From contig JAHLKX010000001.1 in assembly GCA_020444515.1 (NCBI GenBank), positions 620,001 through 684,000 on the forward strand: 64,000 nucleotides of DNA. The letters run 5' to 3'. The notes under the pieces were generated by a model, which saw only the letters and a program-made list of their open reading frames with translations, was not told the origin of the DNA and made no database searches. Position numbers and translations under genes: made by a program. The DNA comes from Bacteroidota bacterium (GTDB lineage Bacteria > Bacteroidota > Bacteroidia > Bacteroidales > JAADJA01). The first letter of the stretch is position 1, and the number at the start of each line of letters is the position of its first letter. Below are positions 1 to 8,643 of this stretch, one piece after another.

Positions 1-35
1 CTTACCACACAGTATACACCCTTCATCGAAATTCA

Positions 36-1139
36 TCAATTTTTATAAAATGGGAGTTTAACAATTTTAGCCTTTAAAAGCTTATTCCTGATCCTAATAT
101 AAATTTCACTGTCAAATTTTGCAAAAGCGGATTGAATGTAACCCATGCCAATACCTTTATTCAATGCCGGAGCCATGGTACCCGAAGTTACTTCTCCAAT
201 CACATTTCCATTGGCATCACAAATTTCGTAATGCTGCCTTGGGATGCCTTTGTCGATCATTTCAAAACCACGCAGCCGGCGGGCAACACCTTCCTCTTTC
301 TGTTTCAGTAAAATTTCTTTATCTATGAAATCATTTTGATCATTGAATTTGGTAATCCAACCCAATCCCGCTTCTATGGGTGAAGTGGTGTCGTTGATGT
401 CGTTTCCGTATAAACAAAAGCCCATTTCCAATCGCAAGGTATCGCGCGCTCCCAATCCAATGGGTTTAATACCGAACTCCTCCCCGGCCTTAAATACGGC
501 CTTCCAGATGGATTCAGCTACATTATTGGGCATGTATATTTCACAACCCCCTGATCCGGTATAACCCGTTGTGGAAAAGATAATGTTATCTACACCAGCA
601 AAATTCAAAACCTTAAAGGTGTAATATTCCATGTTTTCAACCGGTTCATCCGTAAGCTTCTGCATTGCCTTCAAGGCCAGCGGACCCTGCACAGCAAGCT
701 GGGCCATATCATCCGATACGTTGATCAGTTCTTTACCAATATCCATGTTAAACTTTTTGGATTGTTCCACCAACCAGTTCCAGTCCTTTTGGATATTGGC
801 TGCATTGATTACCAGGAGGTACTTTTCTTCACTAAATCGGTAAACCAGCAAATCATCCACAATACCACCTTTTCCATTGGGGAAGCAGGAGTATTGAACT
901 TTACCATCGAAAAGCGCAGATACATCATTGGAAGTTACCCATTGCACAAATTCAAATGCTTTGGGCCCTTTTACCCAAACTTCGCCCATGTGCGACACAT
1001 CAAATACTCCTACTGAATTTCTGACGGTCATATGTTCTTTGATCAACCCCTCGTATTGGATAGGCATATAATATCCGGCAAACTCCACCATTTTAGCTCC
1101 AAGGGCTTCGTGGAATCCGGTAAATGCTGTATGTTTCAT
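36..1139 (-). CDS. gcvT: Aminomethyltransferase (glycine cleavage T-protein)
   Basis: T-protein of the glycine cleavage system. It transfers the methylene group from the aminomethyl-lipoyl H-protein to tetrahydrofolate and releases ammonia, in the cytoplasm. The 367-residue product has the family's usual length, with the N-terminal start of folate-binding T-proteins ([12 protein letters not shown], then [11 protein letters not shown]), the [11 protein letters not shown] segment (GYTGEDGFE in relatives) and a C-terminal barrel domain ([20 protein letters not shown]). An in-frame extension to 1190 exists, but a near-consensus promoter for this strand lies at 1169-1198, inside that extension, so the methionine at 1139 (MKHTAFTG) is the true start. 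No other gcv genes are visible. It is transcribed divergently from the sugar dehydratase. Confidence 0.95.
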   Translation of the reverse strand: MKHTAFTGFHEALGAKMVEFAGYYMPIQYEGLIKEHMTVRNSVGVFDVSHMGEVWVKGPKAFEFVQWVTSNDVSALFDGKVQYSCFPNGKGGIVDDLLVYRFSEEKYLLVINAANIQKDWNWLVEQSKKFNMDIGKELINVSDDMAQLAVQGPLALKAMQKLTDEPVENMEYYTFKVLNFAGVDNIIFSTTGYTGSGGCEIYMPNNVAESIWKAVFKAGEEFGIKPIGLGARDTLRLEMGFCLYGNDINDTTSPIEAGLGWITKFNDQNDFIDKEILLKQKEEGVARRLRGFEMIDKGIPRQHYEICDANGNVIGEVTSGTMAPALNKGIGMGYIQSAFAKFDSEIYIRIRNKLLKAKIVKLPFYKN

Positions 1140-1168
1140 TCTAAAAGTATTAAATCTGTTGTATGCCG

Positions 1169-1198
1169 CAAATGTATAAAAAATAGGCACGGTGCAAA
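1169..1198 (-). promoter_or_regulatory. Bacteroidetes-type promoter of gcvT
   Basis: Read on the minus strand, this is TTTG (1198-1195), an 18-base spacer, then TACATTTG (1176-1169). It matches the -33 TTTG / -7 TAnnTTTG promoter of Bacteroidetes. Transcription would start near 1162, about 23 bases before the gcvT ATG at 1139. The match decides the gcvT start codon. Confidence 0.7.
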
Positions 1199-1265
1199 GA
1201 TGGACTTATTCTAAATTATTTATTCGGTTACAGTCATGGTTATCGAAACTTCATTCAAATTAACT

Positions 1266-1273
1266 TAACTTTG
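1266..1273 (+). promoter_or_regulatory. -7 element before the nucleotide-sugar dehydratase
   Basis: TAACTTTG is an exact TAnnTTTG -7 element. No good -33 is seen. Its last G is the first base of a possible GTG start at 1273, so transcription from it would begin near 1280 and favours the ATG at 1291 as the real start. Confidence 0.45.
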
Positions 1274-1290
1274 TGCGACAAAATTCCAGC

Positions 1291-3171
1291 ATGTTTTTAT
1301 CCAATCAAAATATGCCACGTTGGATGATCTTTATGATCGATATGTCCATCGTATTATTTTCAGTGGTACTGGCCTATATGCTGCGCTTTAACTTTCACGT
1401 ACCGGATGTGGAAATGCGCCAGTGGCCCCTGGTATTTACTACGGTATTATTGGTCAGGGCATTGAGTTTCATCATATCAAAAACCTATGCCGGCATCATT
1501 CGCTATACCAGCACCGAAGATGCCATAAGGATTTTCCTGGTCATCCTGTCGGGAAGCGTTTTGTTTTCCATCCTGAATGTTCTCTCCTATTATTTCATCA
1601 ACGAAAAATATGTTGTCCCCTTTTCCATTATCATCATTGAGTTTATCACGGTAATATTTGCCATGGTCACTTTCCGGATCGTGGTAAAAATTGCTTACCT
1701 CGAAATCATGAACCCATCGGGCAGCAAGACCCGGGTCATTATTTTTGGAGCCGGTGAAGCCGGAATCATTACCAAACGGGCCCTCGACCGGGACGTGGGA
1801 ACACGATACAAGGTGGTGGCTTTTGTGGACGATGATAAGTCAAAATGGGATAAAAAGATAGAAGGTGTTACCATCCATGGATTTGACAAACTTGAATCAG
1901 TGGTTTCCGAAAACAATGTGGAACATGTGATCATCGCCGTACAAAAACTTAAGCCGGAAAAAAAACAATCCATTGTTGATGTTTGTCTTCGCCACAATGC
2001 CAGGGTCATGACCATTCCTCCGGTAGCTACCTGGATCAATGGCGAACTCAGCTTCAACCAAATACGTAAGATACGCATTGAAGACCTGCTGGAACGCGAT
2101 GAGATCAAACTTAACGTAGAAACGATATCGCAGGGAATCCGGGATAAGGTGGTGATGATCACCGGTGCCTCTGGAAGCATTGGGAGTGAGCTGGTCCGGC
2201 AGATTGCCCGATTTGAACCGGCCGACATTGTTCTCATTGACCAGGCCGAAAGTGCCATGTTTGACCTGGAGATAGAGCTACTGGATCGATTTCCGGATAA
2301 GAAATTCCAGATTGTCATTGCCGATATCTGCAATCAATCACGCATCGAAAATGCATATCGGACTTTCCGGCCGCAGATCGTTTTTCATGCGGCTGCCTAT
2401 AAGCATGTGCCCATGATGGAAAACAATCCATCAGAAGCGATATTTACCAATGTGAAAGGAACCAGGATTCTCGCTGACCTGGCGGTTGATCACAAGGTGG
2501 AAAAATTCATCATGGTTTCCACCGATAAAGCCGTCAATCCGACCAATGTGATGGGTGCGTCCAAACGAATTGCAGAGATATACACCCAGTCGCTCAATCA
2601 AAAAGGCAGCACAAAATTCATTACCACCCGTTTTGGAAATGTACTGGGCTCCAATGGATCGGCCGTCAACCTGTTCCGCAATCAGATTGAGAATGGAGGA
2701 CCAGTTACCGTTACCCATCCCGAGATCATCCGCTATTTTATGACCATCCCTGAAGCATGCCGCCTTGTATTGGAGGCCGGGATGATGGGTAAAGGGGGAG
2801 AAATCTATCTTTTTGATATGGGCAAACCGGTGAAGATCCTCGACCTGGCCGAACGAATGATCCGTTTATCCGGGCTGGAAGTAGGACGTGATATTGAAAT
2901 TAAATTCACTGGCTTAAGACCGGGTGAAAAATTATTTGAAGAACTGCTCAACGATGGCGAAAACACCCTTCCGACCCATCATCCCCAGATCATGATCGGA
3001 AAAGTCAGAACCTATGACCTTGACGATATCACCAAAAAAATCGATGCTCTTGAAAAAATGTTCGATGAACAGAATAATTTTACCATTGTTAAAAAGATGA
3101 AAGAAATTGTACCTGAGTTTGTTAGCCAGAATTCCGTGTATGAAAAACTCGACAGGCATGAAGCAGAATGA
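1291..3171 (+). CDS. Membrane nucleotide-sugar 4,6-dehydratase, FlaA1/CapD/WbpM type
   Basis: Integral-membrane short-chain dehydrogenase-family enzyme acting on UDP-sugars, typically UDP-GlcNAc 4,6-dehydration to a 4-keto-6-deoxy sugar for surface polysaccharide or glycan synthesis. About four N-terminal membrane helices are followed by a first Rossmann-like domain (VIIFGAGEAGI) and the catalytic NAD(P)-binding domain (MITGASGSIGSELV). The active-site segment STDKAVNPTNVMGASKR has Met where classical SDRs have Tyr, as in long WbpM/PglF-type members. The length of about 626 residues fits that long class. A GTG start at 1273 would add six residues, but a -7 promoter element overlaps it. The downstream MFS gene overlaps the 3' end by 14 bases, suggesting cotranscription. 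The exact sugar substrate cannot be read from sequence. Confidence 0.9.
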   Translation: MFLSNQNMPRWMIFMIDMSIVLFSVVLAYMLRFNFHVPDVEMRQWPLVFTTVLLVRALSFIISKTYAGIIRYTSTEDAIRIFLVILSGSVLFSILNVLSYYFINEKYVVPFSIIIIEFITVIFAMVTFRIVVKIAYLEIMNPSGSKTRVIIFGAGEAGIITKRALDRDVGTRYKVVAFVDDDKSKWDKKIEGVTIHGFDKLESVVSENNVEHVIIAVQKLKPEKKQSIVDVCLRHNARVMTIPPVATWINGELSFNQIRKIRIEDLLERDEIKLNVETISQGIRDKVVMITGASGSIGSELVRQIARFEPADIVLIDQAESAMFDLEIELLDRFPDKKFQIVIADICNQSRIENAYRTFRPQIVFHAAAYKHVPMMENNPSEAIFTNVKGTRILADLAVDHKVEKFIMVSTDKAVNPTNVMGASKRIAEIYTQSLNQKGSTKFITTRFGNVLGSNGSAVNLFRNQIENGGPVTVTHPEIIRYFMTIPEACRLVLEAGMMGKGGEIYLFDMGKPVKILDLAERMIRLSGLEVGRDIEIKFTGLRPGEKLFEELLNDGENTLPTHHPQIMIGKVRTYDLDDITKKIDALEKMFDEQNNFTIVKKMKEIVPEFVSQNSVYEKLDRHEAE

Positions 3172-4318
3172 TAAATTTCAGACCAGTAATGTTTTATTGA
3201 TCTCCCTTACCCACCTTCTCCACGATATTTACTCATCATTCCTGGCTCCCCTCCGCCCCTTACTGATAGAAAAGTTCGGTATATCCCTCGGACTTGCAGC
3301 TATGTGGGACCTGGTATCCCGGTTACCCTGGTTCCTGAATCCGTTCCTGGGTATGATTGCCGAACGAACGGCTGCCCGCTATTTTGTGATCCTGACACCA
3401 GCCATTACAGCAGTATCGATGAGTTTGCTGGGGGTAGCACCTTCTTTTGTCATTGTTTCTATCCTGCTTTTTGTGATGGGCATCAGCAGTGCCCTGTTCC
3501 ATGTTCCAACACCGGTGATGGTGCAAAAAGTTTCGGGAAAATTCACCGGCCGCGGAATGAGCCTTTATATGTTTGGCGGTGAAATGGCCCGCACCATGGG
3601 ACCTTTGGTAGTAACCGGTGCCGTTACCCTCTGGGGGCTCGAAGGCACCTGGAAACTCATCCCCTTCGGATTGATCGCCTCTTTCATCCTTTTCCTGCGG
3701 CTAAGACATATTCAGATATCAGGGGACATTAAAAAAGATGAACGTCCGAAAGGTTTCTGGAAAGCGTTCAAAGATCTGCTCCCCTTTTTCCTCATACTGG
3801 TTGGTATTACCTTCTTTCGGGCGATCATGAAATCGGGGCTGACTGCTTTTTTACCCACCTATTATTTTAATGAGAAGGGTGAAACACTCTGGTTTGCCAA
3901 TTCTGCACTGGCAGTGTTCCAGCTGGCCGGAGCGATCGGCACCATTGCTTCAGGGACCATTTCCGACCGGATTGGACGCAAAACAGCTTTGCTCATCATT
4001 GCATCCATCACACCTGTTTTGATGTTCTTTTTCATCTCTTCCACCGGGATGTTGAGCTTTGTATTCCTGGTGTTGCTGGGATTGTTCATCTTTGCTCCGG
4101 GTCCGGTTTTACTGGCCCTGGTGCAAGACCGGGAAAAAGAAAAGCGGGTTTTTGCCAACAGCATTTACATGACCATCAGTTTCGTTACAGCTTCTATTTC
4201 AGTAGTATTTGCCGGGTTGTTGGGCGACTGGGTCGGACTGGAGAACACTTACAAAGTATCTGCTTTTCTGGCACTGGGGGCCATACCCTTTGTGCTAATG
4301 CTTAAAACAAAAAAATAG
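3158..4318 (+). CDS. MFS transporter, fosmidomycin-resistance (Fsr)-like
   Basis: Twelve-helix major facilitator of about 386 residues. The first helix segment LTHLLHDIYSSFLAPLRPLL and the MGISSALFHVPTPVMV segment resemble the Fsr branch of drug exporters. The inter-domain MFS motif is present as GTISDRIGRKTALL. Start: the methionine of MKQNDKF at 3158 gives a 14-base overlap with the preceding dehydratase; an in-frame ATG at 3140 and another at 3107 are less likely because they lengthen the overlap. The coupling to a surface-sugar enzyme is suggestive but does not identify the substrate. Efflux of a phosphonate-like or other small molecule is only family-level inference. Confidence 0.82.
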   Translation: MKQNDKFQTSNVLLISLTHLLHDIYSSFLAPLRPLLIEKFGISLGLAAMWDLVSRLPWFLNPFLGMIAERTAARYFVILTPAITAVSMSLLGVAPSFVIVSILLFVMGISSALFHVPTPVMVQKVSGKFTGRGMSLYMFGGEMARTMGPLVVTGAVTLWGLEGTWKLIPFGLIASFILFLRLRHIQISGDIKKDERPKGFWKAFKDLLPFFLILVGITFFRAIMKSGLTAFLPTYYFNEKGETLWFANSALAVFQLAGAIGTIASGTISDRIGRKTALLIIASITPVLMFFFISSTGMLSFVFLVLLGLFIFAPGPVLLALVQDREKEKRVFANSIYMTISFVTASISVVFAGLLGDWVGLENTYKVSAFLALGAIPFVLMLKTKK

Positions 4319-4468
4319 GGATTGGGTAAGGGTGTCACCTGCATGGATCACAAACCATCGATTATTTTCTTACGAACTTCCCCATACAAAGCATTAGTTT
4401 ATTACTTTCGCAACGAAGCCGGAACGATGACGTAAAGGTTTTAAATTTTAATCCATAAAAATAAAATT

Positions 4469-5668
4469 ATGAAGCGGTTATTTACATTCATTTTTGTTGT
4501 TATATCAGTTCTTAATTTAATGGCGCAGGAGTACAATCCACAGGTGGAATCAATGATCGAAGAGGTAAACCTCGATTCCCTGAAGATGTTTGTCCGCAAC
4601 CTGACCGGTGAAGATTCGGTGAGGGTGAACGGAGAAATGGTACGCATTGAACACCGGGTAGATAGCTGGGGAAATGATCTGGCTGCTGAATATGTGCAAC
4701 AAGTGCTGGAAGAATATGGCCTTGAGCCGACAGTGCAGAACTACAGTACCAATGGCACCAATGTATTCGCCGTGCAGGAAGGAACCCTCTATCCTGACCA
4801 GTATTATATGATCTGCGCCCATTATGATGCGGTAGACTATTATTGTGCTGACGACAATGCAAGTGGTAGTGCCGCCGTACTGGAAGCAGCCCGCATTCTA
4901 ACCCCAATTGATTTTGAATATTCCATCATTTATGCCCTCTGGGATCAGGAAGAGATCGGGCTGGTGGGCAGCAACTATTATGCACAGCAAGCAGCCAGCA
5001 ATGGCGATGACATCCTCTCGGTGATCAATATGGACATGATCGCCTGGGACAATGATGAGGATATGGTGGCCGAGATCCATACCAATAGTGCGACCAATAC
5101 CCAGGAACTGGCTGATTACATCATGGCTATTGATGACATCTATGATCTGGCCACCAATCCCGTTATACAAAACCCCGGGACCACGGCCAGCGACCACTCC
5201 CGCTTCTGGAACCAGGGTTATGCCGCTGTGCTGATGATCGAAGAGTATTATGGGGGTGATTTCAATCCCTATTATCACACTGAGAATGACCGCATCAGTA
5301 TTTTCAACCTCCCTTACTTTCATGAAATGGCAAAACTTTCTATCGGCAGCATTGTTTCGCTTGCTTCTCCTGTTGGTTTTGGAACCGGTATCGATCAATT
5401 GCTGGCAAATGGCGGTGTATCGTTAAACAACTACCCCAACCCATTCTCCGGGCAAACTACAATATCCATTGAATTGGCTAAGGATGATGACCTGCAGTTG
5501 GTATTGATGAGCAGCCAGGGAGCTGTTATAAACAAACTGGTGAACGGACCAAAAACGGCCGGTAAACATGAATTCACGCTTAATGCTGATGAACTGCCCA
5601 ATGGCATTTATTTCCTGATCGGAACTACTCAGCAAGGTTCTCAAACCAGAAAGCTGATCATCCAGTAG
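4469..5668 (+). CDS. T9SS-exported M28 family metallopeptidase
   Basis: Secreted zinc aminopeptidase-like enzyme. The 399-residue product has a signal peptide (residues 1-19, ending LNLMAQ), an M28 domain (about 60-300) and a C-terminal type IX sorting domain (NYPNPFSGQTT to NGIYFLIG...RKLIIQ). Di-zinc ligands appear in order: His118 in ICAHYDA, Asp129 in ADDNASG, Glu161/162 in DQEEIGL, Asp189 in INMDMIAW and the His of YYHTENDR. All catalytic elements are present, so it should be active at the cell surface or in the medium. It is monocistronic: 150 bases separate it from the MFS gene, and a strong terminator follows. Confidence 0.93.
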   Translation: MKRLFTFIFVVISVLNLMAQEYNPQVESMIEEVNLDSLKMFVRNLTGEDSVRVNGEMVRIEHRVDSWGNDLAAEYVQQVLEEYGLEPTVQNYSTNGTNVFAVQEGTLYPDQYYMICAHYDAVDYYCADDNASGSAAVLEAARILTPIDFEYSIIYALWDQEEIGLVGSNYYAQQAASNGDDILSVINMDMIAWDNDEDMVAEIHTNSATNTQELADYIMAIDDIYDLATNPVIQNPGTTASDHSRFWNQGYAAVLMIEEYYGGDFNPYYHTENDRISIFNLPYFHEMAKLSIGSIVSLASPVGFGTGIDQLLANGGVSLNNYPNPFSGQTTISIELAKDDDLQLVLMSSQGAVINKLVNGPKTAGKHEFTLNADELPNGIYFLIGTTQQGSQTRKLIIQ

Positions 5669-5694
5669 ATAAAATATAAACCATGTTTGACAAT

Positions 5695-5727
5695 GCCTGT
5701 TTTGCTCTTAGCAAAGCAGGCTTTTTT
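5695..5727 (+). terminator. Intrinsic terminator after the M28 peptidase
   Basis: GCCTGTTTTGC (5695-5705) pairs with GCAAAGCAGGC (5711-5721) around a five-base loop, giving an 11-bp stem with one T-G wobble, directly followed by six T (5722-5727). It lies 27 bases after the peptidase stop codon. Confidence 0.9.
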
Positions 5728-5895
5728 ATGCCGCTTTGATCGATTAAAAATGCCGGGTCTGTTATGGAACAATCCGATTGTTTTGTATTTTAGCAGGAAC
5801 AAAAATGATGTTGTAAAAATACAAAACCAGGATGCCCCAAAATTTCACTAAACGAAAAAATTAAAAAACATCACGTTTAAATACCGTATATGGAA

Positions 5896-5913
5896 TCCCG
5901 ATAGCTATCGGGA
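5896..5913. repeat. Perfect 18-bp palindrome TCCCGATAGCTATCGGGA
   Basis: A perfect inverted repeat in the 298-base gap before the accessory genes, with no T-tract. Palindromes of this sequence are, to my recollection, scattered between genes in many Bacteroidota genomes. A degenerate relative (AGCTATCGAGAC...CCCGACAGTCAGG) appears near 19510-19540. It may mark a site of past insertion or be a structural intergenic repeat. Function unknown. Confidence 0.6.
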
Positions 5914-5939
5914 GTGATAAAAGCTGTTGTTATAAACAC

Positions 5940-5949
5940 GTTAGCCACA
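5940..5949. repeat. Left copy of a 10-bp inverted repeat around a single accessory gene
   Basis: GTTAGCCACA here, and its exact reverse complement TGTGGCTAAC at 6539-6548, bracket the gene at 5967-6530. The layout recalls the outer (R-type) arms of integron recombination sites, although the GTTRRRY core is not matched exactly. Confidence 0.5.
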
Positions 5950-5966
5950 ATATTGAACAGAAAACA

Positions 5967-6530
5967 ATGAAACGGCAATATTTACTATTTATATTTACTA
6001 TTTTTGCATTAAAGTGTTCATTATGTCAATCCCAAAACCTCACTAAACCAAGTGATAGTCTAAACTCCAATATTAGTAGTAATATATTCAGATTGAGCTT
6101 CATACTTCCTGGAATAATATATGAATATGGCATTACGAATAATAAGTCTATCAAAGCAGAATTTAATATTGCTGGTTTCGCCTATGGCTATTTTATTCCA
6201 CAAATACAATCTGAATTCAGGACATATTATAATTTGAAAAGACGATTAGCAAATGGTAAAGACATAAATAATTTCAGCGGCGATTTTGCAAGTTTTTTAA
6301 TGGGTTACCAATTTGGTTCACATCTGCCCTCGCAATCGAATGAAGTTTATTATGTTAATTTAGAAGATGTAATTTACTTTGGTCCAACATGGGGAATACA
6401 AAGGAATAAAAGAAAATTTCATTTTGAATTCAATTTAGGAGTTGGGTATTTTATTCTACTCGAATCAAAAGAAGGAAAGTTTAGTCCATTAGTTGACATA
6501 AGTTGCGGAATAAAGATATGGAAATTTTAA
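5967..6530 (+). CDS. Uncharacterised secreted protein, probably outer-membrane barrel
   Basis: 187 residues with a signal peptide (residues 1 to about 22, FTIFALKCSLCQSQ). The rest alternates polar and hydrophobic residues with many aromatics (AEFNIAGFAYGYF, IYFGPTWGIQ, FHFEFNLGVGYFILL), the pattern of a small beta-barrel with about eight strands. I recognise no family. The gene is markedly AT-rich compared with 0-5.7 kb and stands alone between inverted repeats at 5940 and 6539, which suggests acquisition as a single unit. Confidence 0.6.
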   Translation: MKRQYLLFIFTIFALKCSLCQSQNLTKPSDSLNSNISSNIFRLSFILPGIIYEYGITNNKSIKAEFNIAGFAYGYFIPQIQSEFRTYYNLKRRLANGKDINNFSGDFASFLMGYQFGSHLPSQSNEVYYVNLEDVIYFGPTWGIQRNKRKFHFEFNLGVGYFILLESKEGKFSPLVDISCGIKIWKF

Positions 6531-6538
6531 TAATATAC

Positions 6539-6548
6539 TGTGGCTAAC
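6539..6548. repeat. Right copy of the 10-bp inverted repeat
   Basis: TGTGGCTAAC, the exact reverse complement of 5940-5949. It opens a 147-base spacer that contains ATAGCCGCATAGCGG and ends in AAACGG (6638-6643) and AGTTGGCA (6665-6672). The spacers at 7305-7324 and 8483-8496 also carry AAACGG followed by TTGGC. Confidence 0.5.
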
Positions 6549-6695
6549 AGCAACTATATCACATAGCCGCATAGCGGTCATCAAGACAAATGATTTGTAA
6601 ATTAAACATAAAGGAAACCAACATAAATTTGAGTAGCAAACGGCCACATGCCATAGCTGCGACAAGTTGGCATTTATTCTAAAATACGAACTTAT

Positions 6696-7295
6696 ATGAA
6701 AACAGCTAAACTTTTATGGACCATTGCTTCTTTCTATTTGCTAGTTATAGGCTTTTTTTACATGGTTGTTTTGAAAGATACACCATCCAATGGCCCTGAA
6801 AGATTTGAGTACATCATACAAAACTGGAGCATCTTTAATTATCAGTGGAAGGCAGAATTAATGATGACAACTCTATTATCCATCTCATCATTTTTATTTT
6901 CAAAATACTTTAAAAACCCTGGCTTTATAATCATTGGCGTTGGTCAACTATTTTTTGCCATGGCCATGCCTCTGAGTATCGGAATCACACCAAATGCACC
7001 CTATGAATTTGGATCAATAATAGGCAAGGGAGCACATCAAATGGTGAATTTCGGAATGATGATTAGCTTGTTTGGATATTTAATCCTGCATTGGAAAGCT
7101 CGAATTTTAAGTAATTGGTTAAGGGTATCTGCTTTAATATTAGCAACTTTAGCCTTTCTTTCCTTCTTAGCTGGATTTGTGAATATCATTGAATCATCAA
7201 CTGCCCAAAGAGCAATGTTGCTCGTTATGTTCCTTTATATCATCAATGGATACTTTGGGATTAAAATCAATGAAACAAATGCCAACAATGTATAA
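6696..7295 (+). CDS. Uncharacterised polytopic membrane protein
   Basis: 199 residues with about six hydrophobic helices (WTIASFYLLVIGFFYMVVL, MMTTLLSISSFLF, FIIIGVGQLFFAMAM, MVNFGMMISLFGYLIL, ALILATLAFLSFLAG, MLLVMFLYIINGYFGI). No catalytic motif or family is recognised. AT-rich like its two neighbours and flanked by spacer sequences rather than operon partners, it is probably a single-gene accessory insertion. Confidence 0.6.
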   Translation: MKTAKLLWTIASFYLLVIGFFYMVVLKDTPSNGPERFEYIIQNWSIFNYQWKAELMMTTLLSISSFLFSKYFKNPGFIIIGVGQLFFAMAMPLSIGITPNAPYEFGSIIGKGAHQMVNFGMMISLFGYLILHWKARILSNWLRVSALILATLAFLSFLAGFVNIIESSTAQRAMLLVMFLYIINGYFGIKINETNANNV

Positions 7296-7387
7296 AAACC
7301 ATTAAAACGGTTATTATACTTGGCCGATAGTGGCAATTTGACCTTAAAGAAATTATAATGAAAGAGATTGAATAAATTATTAAAACA

Positions 7388-8425
7388 ATGAAACACCTTA
7401 TATTATTAGTATCGTTAGTTCTTTTGATGGGTTGTCAAAACCAAAACAAAAAAGATGGACAAGAAAAGCTATCTGAAAGCACAAAACCTGTTCAGGAAAA
7501 AACATTTGTAGAATTAGGTGGGGAAAAACAATACGTTGAAATGACGGGAAGCTCTGACCAATTACCTGTACTGCTGTTCTTGCATGGTGGTCCAGGTTGG
7601 CCACAGACACCGCATCTGAGATATTTTAATGCTGGTTTGACTGAAGAAATGATTTTAGTTTCTTGGGATCAAGCAGGTTGCGGTCAATCTTATCTGCATA
7701 ATCCCAATCCGAAAAACTTAAGTCCTGAAAGTTTGGTCAATGATGCACATGAGTTGACACAATATTTAAAAAAGAAATTCAATAAAGAAAAAATATTTCT
7801 TGTGGGATTTTCTTATGGTAGTGTTATTGGTTTGAAACTGGCCGAGAAATACCCTGATGATTATTACGCCTACATAGGTGTTTCACAGGTGATTAGTCTG
7901 TCAGAAAGCTGGGATGTTTCTATGCAATGGTTGAAAGAGCAAGCCCAACAAAAGTATGATACAGCAGCATTACGGCAGTTGGATTTGATTGAAAAAAAGG
8001 ACAGCACTGTTTGCGCTACAATTTTGGATTGCTTTATGAGCAAGTACGAACTTGTTGTAAAATATGGAGGAACAGTTTACGATACAGGTATTGCGAAAGA
8101 AATTGAGAAAGCAGAAACTATGTATGAAGATTACAAAGATTATGACTGGTTTGAAGCATTTAACTACACCTCCGATCGAATGAAAGGTGTTGCTTTCACA
8201 ACGGACATTTCACATATCACAGAATTAAAGATACCTGTTTATTTCATTGGTGGCCGTCATGACTGGAACTTACCCAGTGTAGTGGCTGAAAACCATTTAA
8301 ACAAAATGACCGCTCCAGAAAAGAAATTCATTTGGTTTGAAAAATCAGGACATGAAGTGCCTGAAGAAGAGGCTGAAAGATTTAATCAAACCATCATTGA
8401 AATTGTGAAAGAAAAAAGCCGCTAA
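7388..8425 (+). CDS. Alpha/beta-hydrolase lipoprotein, proline iminopeptidase-like
   Basis: 345-residue lipoprotein; the lipobox VLLMGC puts the lipid-bearing Cys at residue 16. The alpha/beta-hydrolase fold is complete: oxyanion segment FLHGGPGWP, the SWDQAGCGQS segment typical of the prolyl aminopeptidase branch, nucleophile elbow GFSYGS, acid Asp in GGRHDWNLP and catalytic His in KSGHEVPEE. It probably releases an N-terminal residue from peptides or hydrolyses a small amide or ester in the periplasm. AT-rich and part of the cassette-like stretch, so likely acquired. Substrate unknown. Confidence 0.82.
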   Translation: MKHLILLVSLVLLMGCQNQNKKDGQEKLSESTKPVQEKTFVELGGEKQYVEMTGSSDQLPVLLFLHGGPGWPQTPHLRYFNAGLTEEMILVSWDQAGCGQSYLHNPNPKNLSPESLVNDAHELTQYLKKKFNKEKIFLVGFSYGSVIGLKLAEKYPDDYYAYIGVSQVISLSESWDVSMQWLKEQAQQKYDTAALRQLDLIEKKDSTVCATILDCFMSKYELVVKYGGTVYDTGIAKEIEKAETMYEDYKDYDWFEAFNYTSDRMKGVAFTTDISHITELKIPVYFIGGRHDWNLPSVVAENHLNKMTAPEKKFIWFEKSGHEVPEEEAERFNQTIIEIVKEKSR

Positions 8426-8483
8426 CATGCAATAAAAAACATAGTGCAGAAAGTACTAAACATGAACAATATTATATCTTGTA

Positions 8484-8547
8484 AACGGCTTGGCAACATG
8501 ACAGGAAGATGTTTTTAAATGCTCTACATTTCTTATTGCCAACCGTT
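8484..8547. repeat. Imperfect inverted repeat with one unpaired base
   Basis: AACGG-c-TTGGCAA (8484-8496) pairs with TTGCCAA-CCGTT (8536-8547): 12 paired bases with a single extrahelical C and a 39-base loop. No T-run follows, so it is not a terminator. An imperfect hairpin with an extra base and AAC...GTT ends is the general shape of integron attC sites, but the conserved GTTRRRY box is not matched. Confidence 0.5.
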
Positions 8548-8643
8548 AAAACATCAAACGAGTTATTAGCTCTTAAGAATAAAAAGGAATTAAAATCAAA
8601 GTAAAAAACTGCCAGGGAAAGAAACAAAAATGAGGAACACATC

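Noticed and set aside
1140..1190. N-terminal extension of gcvT
   Set aside because: A near-perfect promoter for the same strand lies inside it (1169-1198), and T-proteins start at the following methionine.
1695..2333. 212-codon open frame opposite the sugar dehydratase
   Set aside because: Serine/arginine-rich shadow of a well-supported gene, no motif.
4898..5398. 166-codon open frame opposite the M28 peptidase
   Set aside because: Shadow of the metal-site region; all catalytic residues are read on the plus strand.
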